Source of the DNA: Uruburuella testudinis | GTDB lineage: Bacteria; Pseudomonadota; Gammaproteobacteria; Burkholderiales; Neisseriaceae | Direction: 5' to 3' | NCBI RefSeq assembly: GCF_022870865.1 | Contig: NZ_CP091508.1 | Span: 1,550,001 to 1,614,000, forward strand | Length of the DNA stretch: 64,000 bases | In this document: positions 43,166-51,116 of the stretch, one piece after another | Numbering within the stretch: the first letter of the stretch is position 1 | Layout of the letters: the number at the start of each line of letters is the position of its first letter | Notes under the pieces: generated by a model | What the model saw: the letters and a program-made list of their open reading frames with translations, nothing else | Database searches by the model: none | What the model was told of the DNA's origin: nothing | Program-made: the position numbers and the translations under genes

Positions 43166-43885
43166 ATGCAGACAACTTCATTAAAACAGGCGGCCACGGT
43201 GGCGGTTATCGGCGCGATGGCACAGGAAATCGAGCTGCTCAAAGCCGGTATGAGCGATGTGCGCAGCGAACAGTTTGGTGCGTTTAGTGTGCATTACGGC
43301 CGTTATGGCGGCAAAAATATGGTGTTGGCGCTCAGCGGCATCGGCAAAGTGAATGCGGCGGTGGCCACGGCGGTGGTGATTCAGCGCTTTAAGCCCGATT
43401 GTGTGATTAACACGGGCAGCGCCGGCGGTTTGGGGCAGGGTCTGAAAGTGGGGGATGTGGTTATCGGCAGCCGGGTGGTGCATCACGATGTAGATGTAAC
43501 GGCTTTCGGTTATGCCGTGGGGCAGGTGCCGCAGCTGCCCGCTGTGTTTGACAGCGATGCGCTGTTGGTGCGCACTGCAAGCCGTGCGGCGGCGGTGTTT
43601 GAAGGTGCGGCGGTGCATTGCGGCTTGATTGCGAGCGGCGATCAGTTTATTCACAGCAGCGATAAAGTGGCGGCTATCCGCGCTGCATTTGCCGGGGTGC
43701 AGGTGGTGGAAATGGAAGCAGCCGCCATTGCTCAAGCCTGTTTGCAGCTGGCGGTGCCGTTTGTGGTGATTCGTGCGGTGTCGGATTTGGCCGATGAAAA
43801 AGCCGATGTGAGCTTTGAAGAATTTTTGCAGACAGCGGCGGTAAATTCGGCAAAAATGGTGCAGCAAATCGTGCAGGCTTTATAA
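43166..43885 (+). CDS. mtnN: 5'-methylthioadenosine/S-adenosylhomocysteine nucleosidase
   Basis: Cleaves adenine from methylthioadenosine and S-adenosylhomocysteine, feeding methionine salvage and the LuxS pathway. The 239-aa protein has VIGAMAQEIELL (residues 14-25; Glu21 matches the catalytic Glu12 of E. coli), NTGSAGGLGQGLKVGDVVIG near residue 90, the substrate-binding VVEMEAAAIAQAC near residue 180 and the catalytic Asp in IRAVSDLADEKA. The ATG at 43166 follows GGAAAGC. The 205-bp region separating it from the pilT-type gene shows no repeat element. Confidence 0.95.
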   Translation: MQTTSLKQAATVAVIGAMAQEIELLKAGMSDVRSEQFGAFSVHYGRYGGKNMVLALSGIGKVNAAVATAVVIQRFKPDCVINTGSAGGLGQGLKVGDVVIGSRVVHHDVDVTAFGYAVGQVPQLPAVFDSDALLVRTASRAAAVFEGAAVHCGLIASGDQFIHSSDKVAAIRAAFAGVQVVEMEAAAIAQACLQLAVPFVVIRAVSDLADEKADVSFEEFLQTAAVNSAKMVQQIVQAL

Positions 43886-43910
43886 AAATTTATCAGCCTC
43901 ATCCGACAAC

Positions 43911-43983
43911 AGGCCGTCTGACAAACGGTTGCCAGGCTTACCGGCTTACGCACGGCGGGCTTGTCGAACCATTCAGACGGCCT
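43911..43983 (+). terminator. widely spaced inverted uptake-sequence pair after mtnN
   Basis: AGGCCGTCTGA (with the last bases changed to CA) and TTCAGACGGCCT are 50 bp apart. The spacing makes it a weaker terminator than most other pairs. Confidence 0.4.
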
Positions 43984-44007
43984 GTGTCTCTATCTGCATT
44001 CTGATTA

Positions 44008-44108
44008 ATACCTGATTCACAAAAGTAAGCTAAATAAGACGGTAAACCGAAAGCGGTACAACGAGTGCGGCAAGACGAGCCGACCGTCGGATTATTTTTT
44101 ATGAATGA
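44008..44108. repeat. family B inverted-repeat element, copy 6
   Basis: Left end ATACCTGATTCACAAAAGTAAGC and right end GGATTATTTTTTATGAATGATC around a middle rich in GACGGTAAACCG and GACGAGCCGACCGTC. Its right end merges with an orphan family A end (AGAACACCC, 44111-44119) and then family A copy 11. Confidence 0.65.
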
Positions 44109-44119
44109 TCAGAACACCC

Positions 44120-44283
44120 TAGGGTGTCCGGACCATTCGATTTACGGGTGTATTTTGCCCCTGAAAACGCATCTGCTGCGTTAAAAAGCCTCGCAAGATG
44201 TCCAATCTTGCTGCGTTTTTTGCCTGGCATCTGCATTTTCAGGAGCAAAAATCTCCTCATAAACAAATTGTCCGGACACCCTA
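44120..44283. mobile_element. MITE-like element, family A copy 11 (full length)
   Basis: A 164-bp copy, ends GGGTGTCCGGACC and TTGTCCGGACACCC, flanked by TA on both sides. The central hairpin GCAAGAT-GTCCA-ATCTTGC is intact and followed by TGCGTTTTTTGCC. The right-hand TA plus the first base of the element form the TAG stop codon of the GNAT gene on the minus strand. Confidence 0.9.
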
Positions 44284-44541
44284 GGATCGCCCTTCGCGGG
44301 CAAAGATTTCATCGGCGTAGTCGCAACTGGCGGTGATGGGAATGCCTTGTTTGTCGGCTTCTTTAACTGCGGCATCCACAAGACGGCGGGCCAGGCCTTG
44401 GCCGCGGGCTTCGGGTGATACGCGGGTTTCGGTGATGTCCCAGCTGCCGCCGATGATGCTGTAATCAAGATGGCCGATTTCTGCGCCGTCGAGTGTCAGA
44501 GAGAAGCGTTGTCGGTCGGCCTGATGTTGGATGTTTAACAT
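44281..44541 (-). CDS. small GNAT-type N-acetyltransferase (YjdJ-like)
   Basis: An 86-aa acetyltransferase-fold protein. SPEARGQGLARRLVDAAVKEA (residues 42-62) is the acetyl-CoA pyrophosphate loop, preceded by the beta strands GAEIGHLDYSIIGGSWDITETRV (split here for clarity). It matches the short COG2388/YjdJ group, about 90 aa. AAGGAG lies 8 bp before the ATG at 44541. The stop codon TAG is built from the TA target and first base of a family A element, so the original C-terminus was probably different. Substrate unknown. Confidence 0.8.
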   Translation of the reverse strand: MLNIQHQADRQRFSLTLDGAEIGHLDYSIIGGSWDITETRVSPEARGQGLARRLVDAAVKEADKQGIPITASCDYADEIFAREGRS

Positions 44542-44783
44542 AAGATGCACTCCTTCAAGCAGTAGATGGTTGATGGTTAAAGGGAAACCGGCCGGGCTTC
44601 AGCGGATTGCCGCAAACTGAAGCCGGTAAGGATAGCGGGGTGATGCAGGCAGCGCCCAGGCTATTGTTTCAACAGAAATACATGCACCGGCGGCTGCGCT
44701 TAGCTGTTACACAGTATAGGCCGTCTGAAAGAAACGGGCAATGCGGATGGCGGTTTGCCTGAGGCGGCGGAGGTGATATGAAG

Positions 44784-44835
44784 CCCGACATTGTTTGCAA
44801 TTCAGGCAAATTGTAAACAATGTCGGGATTTTTTT
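44784..44835 (+). terminator. strong hairpin with T run in the leader of the FNT gene
   Basis: Arms 44784-44802 (CCCGACATTGTTTGCAATT) and 44809-44827 pair over 19 bp with one G-U, around the loop CAGGCA, and are followed by ATTTTTTT. It is a textbook intrinsic terminator on the plus strand, yet no plus-strand gene lies between mtnN (separately terminated, 900 bp away) and here. It may be an attenuator of the FNT gene, which starts 98 bp later, or the end of a small RNA. A GGCTTCAG/CTGAAGCC inverted repeat lies upstream (44599-44624 region). Confidence 0.7.
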
Positions 44836-44932
44836 AAATGAAATCATATGAAATTGTTGTAAATCATGGGCTTGGATTTGGCATGGCGCTTGCTTGGCTG
44901 TTTGAGTGAACCTTTTGCAATAGGAGCCTGTG

Positions 44933-45796
44933 ATGTCATACGTTACCCCGAAAGAATTCGTTGCCCATATGGTGGATGCGGGCGAATACAAAGTGTTTTT
45001 GTCGACCCGCGATTTGCTGGTGCGCGGTTATATGGCCGGCGCGATTTTGGCTCTGGCGGCGGTGTTTGCGGTTACCATCACGGTGCAGACCGGCAATGCG
45101 CTGCTGGGGGCGGCGCTGTTTCCGGTGGGGTTTTGCATGATTTATCTGCTGGGCTATGATTTGCTGACAGGAGTGTTTACGCTGACGCCGCTGGCTTTAC
45201 TGGATAAGCGGCTCGGTGTGACTTGGCGTGCGGTTTTACGCAACTGGGGCTGGGTGTTTCTCGGCAATTTTGCCGGTGCGCTCACGGTGGCGGCCATTAT
45301 GGCATTTGTGTTTACCATGGGCTTTAACACCGATGCAGGCGTGGTTGGTGAAAAAATCGGCCATATCGGCGAATCGCGCACGCTCGGTTATGCCGAATAC
45401 GGAGTGGGCGGCTGGGCAACGATTTTTCTGCGCGGCATGTTGTGCAACTGGATGGTCAGCACCGGTGTGGTGGGGGCGATGTTGTCGCGCTCGGTCAGCG
45501 GCAAAGTGATTGCCATGTGGATGCCGGTGATGGTGTTTTTCTATATGGGTTTCGAACATTCGGTGGTGAATATGTTTCTGTTTCCCATCGGCTTGATGCT
45601 GGGCGGCGGATTTTCAGTGGCCGATTATTTTATCTGGAATGAAATCCCCACTGTGCTCGGCAATCTGGCCGGCGGTTTGCTGTTTGTGGGCGTGATGCTG
45701 TATGCCACCCATTATAAAACCGCACCTTCCCGCCCGCAGCCCGCTGTGGCCGGCAGAGTGGAAGAAAGCGTGCCGGAAGTGAAAATCACGGCTTGA
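44933..45796 (+). CDS. formate/nitrite transporter (FNT) family channel
   Basis: A pentameric inner-membrane channel for formate or nitrite, 287 aa. Family features are FVAHMVDAGEYK at the N-terminus, a GYDLLTGVFTLTPLALLD segment, LCNWMVSTGVVGAM and the pore histidine in MGFEHSVVNMFLFPIG. About six membrane helices are seen. TAGGAG precedes the ATG at 44933. With narGHJI in the same window, nitrite export (NirC-like) is as likely as formate transport. TTGTT-GTAA-ATCAT at 44854-44867 resembles an FNR box (consensus TTGAT-N4-ATCAA), which would fit anaerobic control. Confidence 0.88.
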   Translation: MSYVTPKEFVAHMVDAGEYKVFLSTRDLLVRGYMAGAILALAAVFAVTITVQTGNALLGAALFPVGFCMIYLLGYDLLTGVFTLTPLALLDKRLGVTWRAVLRNWGWVFLGNFAGALTVAAIMAFVFTMGFNTDAGVVGEKIGHIGESRTLGYAEYGVGGWATIFLRGMLCNWMVSTGVVGAMLSRSVSGKVIAMWMPVMVFFYMGFEHSVVNMFLFPIGLMLGGGFSVADYFIWNEIPTVLGNLAGGLLFVGVMLYATHYKTAPSRPQPAVAGRVEESVPEVKITA

Positions 45797-45802
45797 GGTG
45801 TC

Positions 45803-45919
45803 ATACCCATTCATCAAAGTAAGCCAACAAGACGGCGGGCCGAAGAACAGTGCAGGTAGTATGCGGCCGGTTGACTTAGGGCGAGCCGACACCGTTAGAT
45901 TATTTGTGTGAATGGGCAT
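45803..45919. repeat. family B inverted-repeat element, copy 7
   Basis: Ends ATACCCATTCATCAAAGTAAGCC and TTAGATTATTTGTGTGAATGGGCAT surround GACGGCGGGCC and GGGCGAGCCGACACCG blocks. Located just after the FNT gene. Confidence 0.75.
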
Positions 45920-45960
45920 CAGCCGGTAAGGCAGATTAAAGAGCTTACGCACGATATGCC

Positions 45961-46015
45961 GCCAGAAAACCAAGGCCGTCTGAAAATATGTTTCAGACGG
46001 CTTTGGTTTTCTGGC
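45961..46015. terminator. 25-bp-stem bidirectional hairpin between FNT gene and dcuB
   Basis: An uptake-sequence pair extended outward by GCCAGAAAACCAA and TTGGTTTTCTGGC gives a 25-bp stem with one G-U pair and a 5-nt ATATG loop. It separates two convergent transcripts. Confidence 0.8.
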
Positions 46016-46071
46016 AATGGGTAATTGTTAAAATGCTCCGGGTTGGGGCCGGCAAATTGGCCGGCAGATAC

Positions 46072-47385
46072 CTATAAAAGCATATTGGCAAACAACAAGC
46101 CGAAAGCCAGGCTGAAGGCCATGCTCAGCAAGCCGGGAATCATAAAGCTGTGGTTGAAAATAAAGCGGCCGATTCTGGTGGTGCCGGTGGTGTCGAAATC
46201 GATTGAGGCAATAATCGGGCCGTAATTGGGGATAAAGAAATAGCCGTTAACGGCCACAAAAGTGCCGATAATAATCGGTGCCGGCACGCCGAGCGAAATG
46301 GCCACCGGAAACAAAGTCGCCACAGTAGCGCCTTGGCTGTTAACCAATACCGACAGCAGAAACAGCGCGAAAGCAAAAGTCCACGGCGCAGTTTCCACCA
46401 AGCCCGACACGGCAGTTTTCACTTCTTCCAAGTGGCCGTGCATCAGCGTATCGCCCAACCAGGCAATGCCGAATACCGCAATCACCGCCCGCATGCCGGC
46501 ATGAAATACCGAGCCTTGGGTAATCGCCACATTATTGGGTTTGCAGAATAAAATAATCAGCGCGCCGGCGGCCAGCATCACAATTTCAATCGTGTGCGCC
46601 ATACCCATCGGTTTGCCGTCGAACACCGGCCGCAGCGACGGCACAGCACCCATCAATACCACCAGCAGAGCGGCAAACAGAAAAATGCCCACAGATGCTT
46701 TGGCGGTTTTGCTGATTTCAATGTCTGCTGCGGCCGCTGTGGTTTCATTTAATTTTGTATAAGTGGCGCTTTGCAAACGGCGCCGGTATTCCGGGTCGTT
46801 TTCCAGCTCCTTGCCCATTTTGTTGACAAACACACAGGCCAGGCCGATACCTAAAATAGTGGCCGGCACTGTGACCATCAGCACATCAGCCATGGTGATG
46901 TGCTGCGGTTCCAGATAAGCCACGCAAGCTACCACCGCCGCCGCAATCGGGCTGGCCACAATCGCAAATTGCGAAGCAATCACCGCCATCGACAACGGTC
47001 GCTCGGGGCGGATGCCGTTGTTGCGGCTCACTTCGGCAATCACCGGCAGCACCGAATAAGCCACATGGCCGGTGCCGGCCAGCACGGTAAACATGTAGGT
47101 TACCGCTGGCGCCATAAACGTGATGTATTTCGGATTTTTGTGCAGCACGCGGGTGGCGATTTTAATCATATAATCCAAACCGCCCGAAGCCTGCATCGCC
47201 GCAGCGGCAGACACCACCGCCATAATCATCAGCATGACATCAATCGGCGGGCTGGTCGGCTCCAAGCCGAAACCAAACGCCAACACCGCCAAACCCACAC
47301 CACCCATCACGCCGAGGCCGATACCGCCCACCCGTGCGCCGACCAGAATACACAACAGCACAATGGCAAATTGAATAAAAAACAT
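46072..47385 (-). CDS. dcuB: anaerobic C4-dicarboxylate transporter, DcuA/DcuB family
   Basis: Exchanges fumarate, malate or aspartate for succinate during fumarate respiration. The 437-aa inner-membrane protein has [19 protein letters not shown] near residue 14, [20 protein letters not shown] (about 45-65), [17 protein letters not shown] and [20 protein letters not shown], which resemble DcuB more than DcuA. The ATG at 47385 has GGAGCAGTT upstream; the frame to 47430 lacks a ribosome-binding site. It fits the anaerobic profile given by nar and the FNT gene. Confidence 0.9.
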   Translation of the reverse strand: MFFIQFAIVLLCILVGARVGGIGLGVMGGVGLAVLAFGFGLEPTSPPIDVMLMIMAVVSAAAAMQASGGLDYMIKIATRVLHKNPKYITFMAPAVTYMFTVLAGTGHVAYSVLPVIAEVSRNNGIRPERPLSMAVIASQFAIVASPIAAAVVACVAYLEPQHITMADVLMVTVPATILGIGLACVFVNKMGKELENDPEYRRRLQSATYTKLNETTAAAADIEISKTAKASVGIFLFAALLVVLMGAVPSLRPVFDGKPMGMAHTIEIVMLAAGALIILFCKPNNVAITQGSVFHAGMRAVIAVFGIAWLGDTLMHGHLEEVKTAVSGLVETAPWTFAFALFLLSVLVNSQGATVATLFPVAISLGVPAPIIIGTFVAVNGYFFIPNYGPIIASIDFDTTGTTRIGRFIFNHSFMIPGLLSMAFSLAFGLLFANMLL

Positions 47386-47531
47386 AACTGCTCCATAGAT
47401 ACATGCAAAAATTTTTATAATTTTACCCAAAGTTTGCAGGAGTATGTAATTTTATTGCTTGATTAATTGATTCAGATTAGTTTTTAGTAGCTTTATTAGA
47501 TTTCGGCAGCCGATTCCGCCAACGCCAAATG

Positions 47532-47640
47532 ATGCCCTCCACAAAAATAACCTAACGGCGTTGGCTCGCTTGAGCTCGAAGAGAACCGGTTTCACTAAGA
47601 CGCTGAAGCGCCAAGCCAACCGGCTTCGCACGATAGATTC
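47532..47640. repeat. family B element, copy 8, with right end diverged
   Basis: ATGCCCTCCACAAAAATAACC, CTAACGGCGTTGGCTCGC and AGAGAACCGGTTTCACTAAGACGCTGAAGCGCC match copies 2 and 5. The right end is not clear; a right-half-like piece, CAACTCGCCGTTG...TTGCTTTTATGAAGGGCAT, stands apart at about 47748-47788. The 706-bp space 47386-48091 holds only these repeats, a Correia-like element and hairpins. Confidence 0.6.
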
Positions 47641-47788
47641 GGCCATTTTAATTCTAAATATTTTATTTATTTCTTTTTTAAAACAATTGGATTGATTTGA
47701 AAATGTAGTTATTCAATGGCCGTTTCTATAGCTCCGGTTGTGCTGTCGTCAACTCGCCGTTGTGTTTATTTGCTTTTATGAAGGGCAT

Positions 47789-47836
47789 AAGGCCGCCTGA
47801 AACATAGGTGGGTTTGCAGGTTTTTCAGACGGCCTT
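47789..47836. terminator. inverted uptake-sequence pair, one arm mutated
   Basis: AAGGCCGCCTGAAA (T to C change in the uptake core) and TTTTTCAGACGGCCTT around a 20-nt loop in the long dcuB-nudB spacer. Confidence 0.4.
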
Positions 47837-47877
47837 GAATTGTTAAACCAATTGTCATGTTGTTATCAAACAAGCCT

Positions 47878-47986
47878 TATCGTGAAATGAGTCAAAAAGT
47901 GCTACGGCGTTGCTGAGCTTTATCGTACTGGATGCGGCTTGCTGTCTTGTGCCGCTGCTTTCTTTATTCCACTATATAAGCAATAC
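47878..47986. repeat. Correia-like element (copy 2, 109 bp)
   Basis: Ends TATCGTGAAATGA and TTTATTCCACTATA, interior AAAAAGTGCTACGGCGTTGC and TTGCTGTCTTGTGCC. Size and interior agree with neisserial Correia elements; the terminal GTGAAATGA differs from the classic GTGGATTAA. Confidence 0.7.
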
Positions 47987-48052
47987 AGGTTTAAGCGTTT
48001 GCATGGCCGTAAATTGATTGGTTGATGGCTGAAGACATAGAGCATAAGAATT

Positions 48053-48087
48053 GAAGCCGTCTGAAATATTTGTTTTCAGACGGCTTC
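48053..48087 (-). terminator. uptake-sequence hairpin after nudB
   Basis: GAAGCCGTCTGAAA and TTTCAGACGGCTTC pair over 14 bp around a 7-nt loop, 5 bp from the nudB stop. Both uptake sequences have A in the second base position of the core, a matched change that keeps the stem. Confidence 0.7.
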
Positions 48088-48091
48088 GGTA

Positions 48092-48541
48092 TTAAACACG
48101 CTGCGCCAAATCGAGAATCGCCTGCCGGTTAGACGGGGAAAATACCAAATCTGCCGCAGCGGCGGCGGCCAGCCATTGGTAGCGGGTATGCTCGGCGCTC
48201 AAGCGCACCGGGGTATCGCGGCGGATGCAGGCTGAGAATATGTGTTCGGTATTTTGGGTGATGCCGGGCGGATAGCGGTGGCGCCAGTGCAGGTAAATTT
48301 CGTATTGCCGGCTTTGCTGCCAGTTATGCAGTTGGTTTTCAGCAAGTCGGATGCCGGTTTCTTCGGCCACTTCGCGGCGGGCGGTGGCGGCCAATGTTTC
48401 GCCGGCTTCGATGCTGCCGGTAACCGACTGCCAGAAATTCGGGCGGTCGGCACGTTCGATCAACAAAATATTGCCGGTGCCATCATGCAGCACCACCAAG
48501 ACGGAAACCGGCTGTTTCAGCGGTTTGGTTTGCTGGCTCAT
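48092..48541 (-). CDS. nudB: dihydroneopterin triphosphate diphosphatase
   Basis: A Nudix hydrolase that removes pyrophosphate from dihydroneopterin triphosphate in folate synthesis. The 149-aa protein has the Nudix box GSIEAGETLAATARREVAEETG at about residues 42-63 (Gx5Ex7REUxEExG) and the NudB-like N-terminus KQPVSVLVVLHDGTGNILLIERAD (in parts). Its ATG overlaps the stop of the upstream MscS gene (ATGA), so the two are coupled. The specific substrate is inferred from similarity to NudB. Confidence 0.85.
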   Translation of the reverse strand: MSQQTKPLKQPVSVLVVLHDGTGNILLIERADRPNFWQSVTGSIEAGETLAATARREVAEETGIRLAENQLHNWQQSRQYEIYLHWRHRYPPGITQNTEHIFSACIRRDTPVRLSAEHTRYQWLAAAAAADLVFSPSNRQAILDLAQRV

Positions 48542-49989
48542 TGGTGTACTCCGTCATCACTGTCGAAGGTTTCGTCGGAGCGGGTGTCGGCACGGGCTTT
48601 TTGGCCGGCATGGCGCACGGCTTCGTAGTCGGGCGTTTGCGGTTCGTTGAGAATGCGTACTTCGCGCTGCGGGAAGGGGAATTCGATGTCGTTTTCGTTA
48701 AACCGCTTCCAGATATCCAGCAAAATTGCGGAAAACAAGCCTAAAAAGCCATTTTCAGGGTCGTTTACCCAAAAGCCGACACGCAGATTGACGCCGTTGT
48801 CGGCAAATTCGATTAAAAAGGCTTTTGGTGCGGGGTCGGTTGCTACCCGTTCTTGTGCGGCCGCGGCGGCTTCGAGAATCTGCATGGCCTGCGCCAGGTC
48901 GGTGTGGTAGGCCACCTGAATATCCAGGCTCTGCCACAGTGATTTGGCGGTGTAAGATTCGTTGATAACGGTAGAGGTTACAAAGGTTTCGTTCGGAATC
49001 AGCGCTTCTACACCGCCGGCGCTGCGCAATACCACAAAACGGCTGGTGATTTTGGTAACATAGCCGGTGAAATTATCTACCGTGAGGCGGTCGCCGGGGC
49101 GGATGGAGCGGTCGCCCAAAATGATAAAGCCGGAAATATAATTGCTGGCCACTTTTTGCAAGCCGAAGCCGATGCCGACGCCCAACGCACCGCCGAACAC
49201 CGATAATACCGTCAAATCGATGCCCACCAGCGGCAGCGCAATCAGAATGGCCAAAATCACCAATGCCGACGTGATGACTTTTGATAAAACAATGCGCACA
49301 TTCATGTCTAAGCGGCTGCTTTTCATCAGGCGGCTGTTCACGGTGCGCGCCAGCCATAAGGCCAGCATCATAATCACAGCCACCCACAGCAGGCCGGTGA
49401 GAATGGTGTAGAGATTTAGGGTAATGGAGCCGATGGGCAGCTCTACATTTTTCAAGGTATGGATAATGATGTCGTCAATGCCGGAAATCCACAACAAAAA
49501 TGCCACCCACAACACTGTTGCCAACGTGCGCTCCAGCGCATCGGTTATTTTGTTGTCGGGCAGTGCGGCGTTGACCACCGCCAAAGCAAGCCTGATTAAA
49601 ATCATCCAGCGTGCCGCCATCACCAATAATTGCAGCCACACGCCCCTGAAGCCGAAGCTTTGCCAGAGATAAAGCCCGATAATGGCCGTAATCAGCAGCA
49701 ATATCGGCCATAAAATACGCTGGCCGATGTGGTGCAGAAACGCCCATTTCGGGGAGGAGGCGGAACGGCGGCTGATGATGCGCGAAGCCATCCAAAAGGT
49801 AAACCACATCAAGGCTGCCGCTAAGGCCAGCTCAATCCAACCTGCGGGCTGGTTGAAGCTGCGTTCTAGTAAATGTGAGGTAAATTGCTGGCGGGCAAAA
49901 AGATTGTTAAAAAAATCCATTAGGCTGTTGCCTGTGTCTTCTAAAATTTTCGGGCCGTTAACGGCTATTTTACTGGCTGTTTGAAGCAT
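48538..49989 (-). CDS. mechanosensitive channel, MscS family, long form
   Basis: A 483-aa channel that opens on membrane tension or modulates small-solute release. Several N-terminal hydrophobic segments (residues about 35-230) precede the MscS core: the pore helix region VFGGALGVGIGFGLQKVASNYISGF (split) and the beta domain LGDRSIRPGDRLTVDNFTGYVTKI, then the C-terminal domain ending about residue 450. It is larger than MscS (286 aa) and closer to YbdG/MscK-like long members. It shares a 4-nt ATGA overlap with nudB downstream. Confidence 0.88.
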   Translation of the reverse strand: MLQTASKIAVNGPKILEDTGNSLMDFFNNLFARQQFTSHLLERSFNQPAGWIELALAAALMWFTFWMASRIISRRSASSPKWAFLHHIGQRILWPILLLITAIIGLYLWQSFGFRGVWLQLLVMAARWMILIRLALAVVNAALPDNKITDALERTLATVLWVAFLLWISGIDDIIIHTLKNVELPIGSITLNLYTILTGLLWVAVIMMLALWLARTVNSRLMKSSRLDMNVRIVLSKVITSALVILAILIALPLVGIDLTVLSVFGGALGVGIGFGLQKVASNYISGFIILGDRSIRPGDRLTVDNFTGYVTKITSRFVVLRSAGGVEALIPNETFVTSTVINESYTAKSLWQSLDIQVAYHTDLAQAMQILEAAAAAQERVATDPAPKAFLIEFADNGVNLRVGFWVNDPENGFLGLFSAILLDIWKRFNENDIEFPFPQREVRILNEPQTPDYEAVRHAGQKARADTRSDETFDSDDGVHQ

Positions 49990-50052
49990 GATGATTCTCG
50001 CGGAGTGAGCTGTGTTTCAGACGGCCATTATAATATAGAAGTGCAAAGCGGA

Positions 50053-50144
50053 TAGGGTGTTGAAACCTTTACTTCCAAGTGTTGCACTTGAAATGCAAGC
50101 TAAGCACAAAAATCTGAATCATTCTGAATGGTCAGGACACCCTG
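50053..50144. mobile_element. family A copy 12, diverged
   Basis: GGGTGTTGAAACC left end and GGTCAGGACACCC right end. The interior TTACTTCCAAGTGTTGCACTTGAAATGC is unlike other copies except for the AAAAATCTGAATCATTCTGAATGG end shared with copies 6 and 7. Sits upstream of the mscS gene. A family B right-end remnant (TTTTTGTTAATGGGCAT) follows at 50190-50210. Confidence 0.65.
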
Positions 50145-50207
50145 GCGAAATCACCCCTCTGAGCGCAGGTAAGCCGATGCAGCCAGGGTTGTTTTTGTTA
50201 ATGGGCA

Positions 50208-50933
50208 TTATTTGTGCAGGCCGCATTCTTTACTGTTTTGATTTTCCCACCACCACCGTCCGGCGCGGATGTCTTCGCCGAGTTTTACCGGTCGGGTGCA
50301 GGGTTCGCAGCCTATGCTGGGGTAGCCTTGGCGGTATAAATCATTCAGCGGCACGTGGCGGGCGAGGGCATAGGCCCATACATCGGCTTCTTCCCAATCG
50401 AAAATGGGGTTGAATTTAGCAATATTGCGGGCATGATCATGCTCTTCAAGCATCAGGCTGCTGCGGGTGCTGGATTGGCTGCGGCGCTGCCCGGTGAGCC
50501 AGGCCGGCGCATCTGCCAGCGCACGGTTGAGCGGCTCGATTTTGCGGATATGGCAACATTGCTTGCGCCGCTCGATGCTTTCATATATCGAGCCCATGCC
50601 GTAATCATGTTCGAATGCGGCGGCGGCTTCCGGCTGCGGTTGGAAAATTTCGATTTCAATACCGTAATGCGCATGGGTTTGCGCAATCAGTGCTTCGGTT
50701 TCTGGATTGAGTTTGCCGGTATTGAGTGTGATGATGCGTATCGGCAGCCGCTGTCGGCAGATTTGGTCGGTAATCACCATATCTTCCACGGCAAGGCTGG
50801 AGGCGAAAACGGCTTGCGGATAACGGGCTGCAATATTGTGCAGGCGCTCGGACAATGTGGTTTCAAGCTCGGGCAGGCGTGCGGTTTGGGCAGTGGTTGC
50901 GGCAGGCAGTTGCCATAATGCGGGTTTGGCCAT
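50208..50933 (-). CDS. cysH: adenylyl-sulfate (APS) reductase, CysH family with Fe-S ligands
   Basis: Reduces activated sulfate to sulfite. The 241-aa protein has the PP-loop-like N-terminus (FASSLAVEDMVITDQI), the reductase loop and the C-terminal active-site CGLH (Cys237). It also has paired cysteines Cys126-Cys127 (RRKQCCHIRK) and Cys209/Cys212 (GCEPC), the four ligands of the 4Fe-4S cluster that mark enzymes using APS rather than PAPS. GGAGCCTGATC precedes the ATG. Its pathway partner cysG lies 1 kb away. Confidence 0.93.
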   Translation of the reverse strand: MAKPALWQLPAATTAQTARLPELETTLSERLHNIAARYPQAVFASSLAVEDMVITDQICRQRLPIRIITLNTGKLNPETEALIAQTHAHYGIEIEIFQPQPEAAAAFEHDYGMGSIYESIERRKQCCHIRKIEPLNRALADAPAWLTGQRRSQSSTRSSLMLEEHDHARNIAKFNPIFDWEEADVWAYALARHVPLNDLYRQGYPSIGCEPCTRPVKLGEDIRAGRWWWENQNSKECGLHK

Positions 50934-51116
50934 GATCAGGCTCCGTCTTTTGAATTAACGGCTATTGTCTGCCTGTGGCCGGAAAATGGGAAAGAATGGT
51001 TTTTTATGTGCTTATAACCAATTGATCAGGCCGTCTGAACGTTTTATTTATTAAACCTGCTTTGCCGGCCGATTTTTTATGGATAGGTTTGAATGGGCAG
51101 CAGACGGCCTGATTGA

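Noticed and set aside
44707..44991. 94-aa minus-strand frame opposite the FNT leader
   Set aside because: Runs through the terminator hairpin and the FNT start region; no coding signal.
47386..47520. FNR box before dcuB
   Set aside because: TTGATTAATTGATT looks similar at first but has two half-sites in the same direction rather than inverted.
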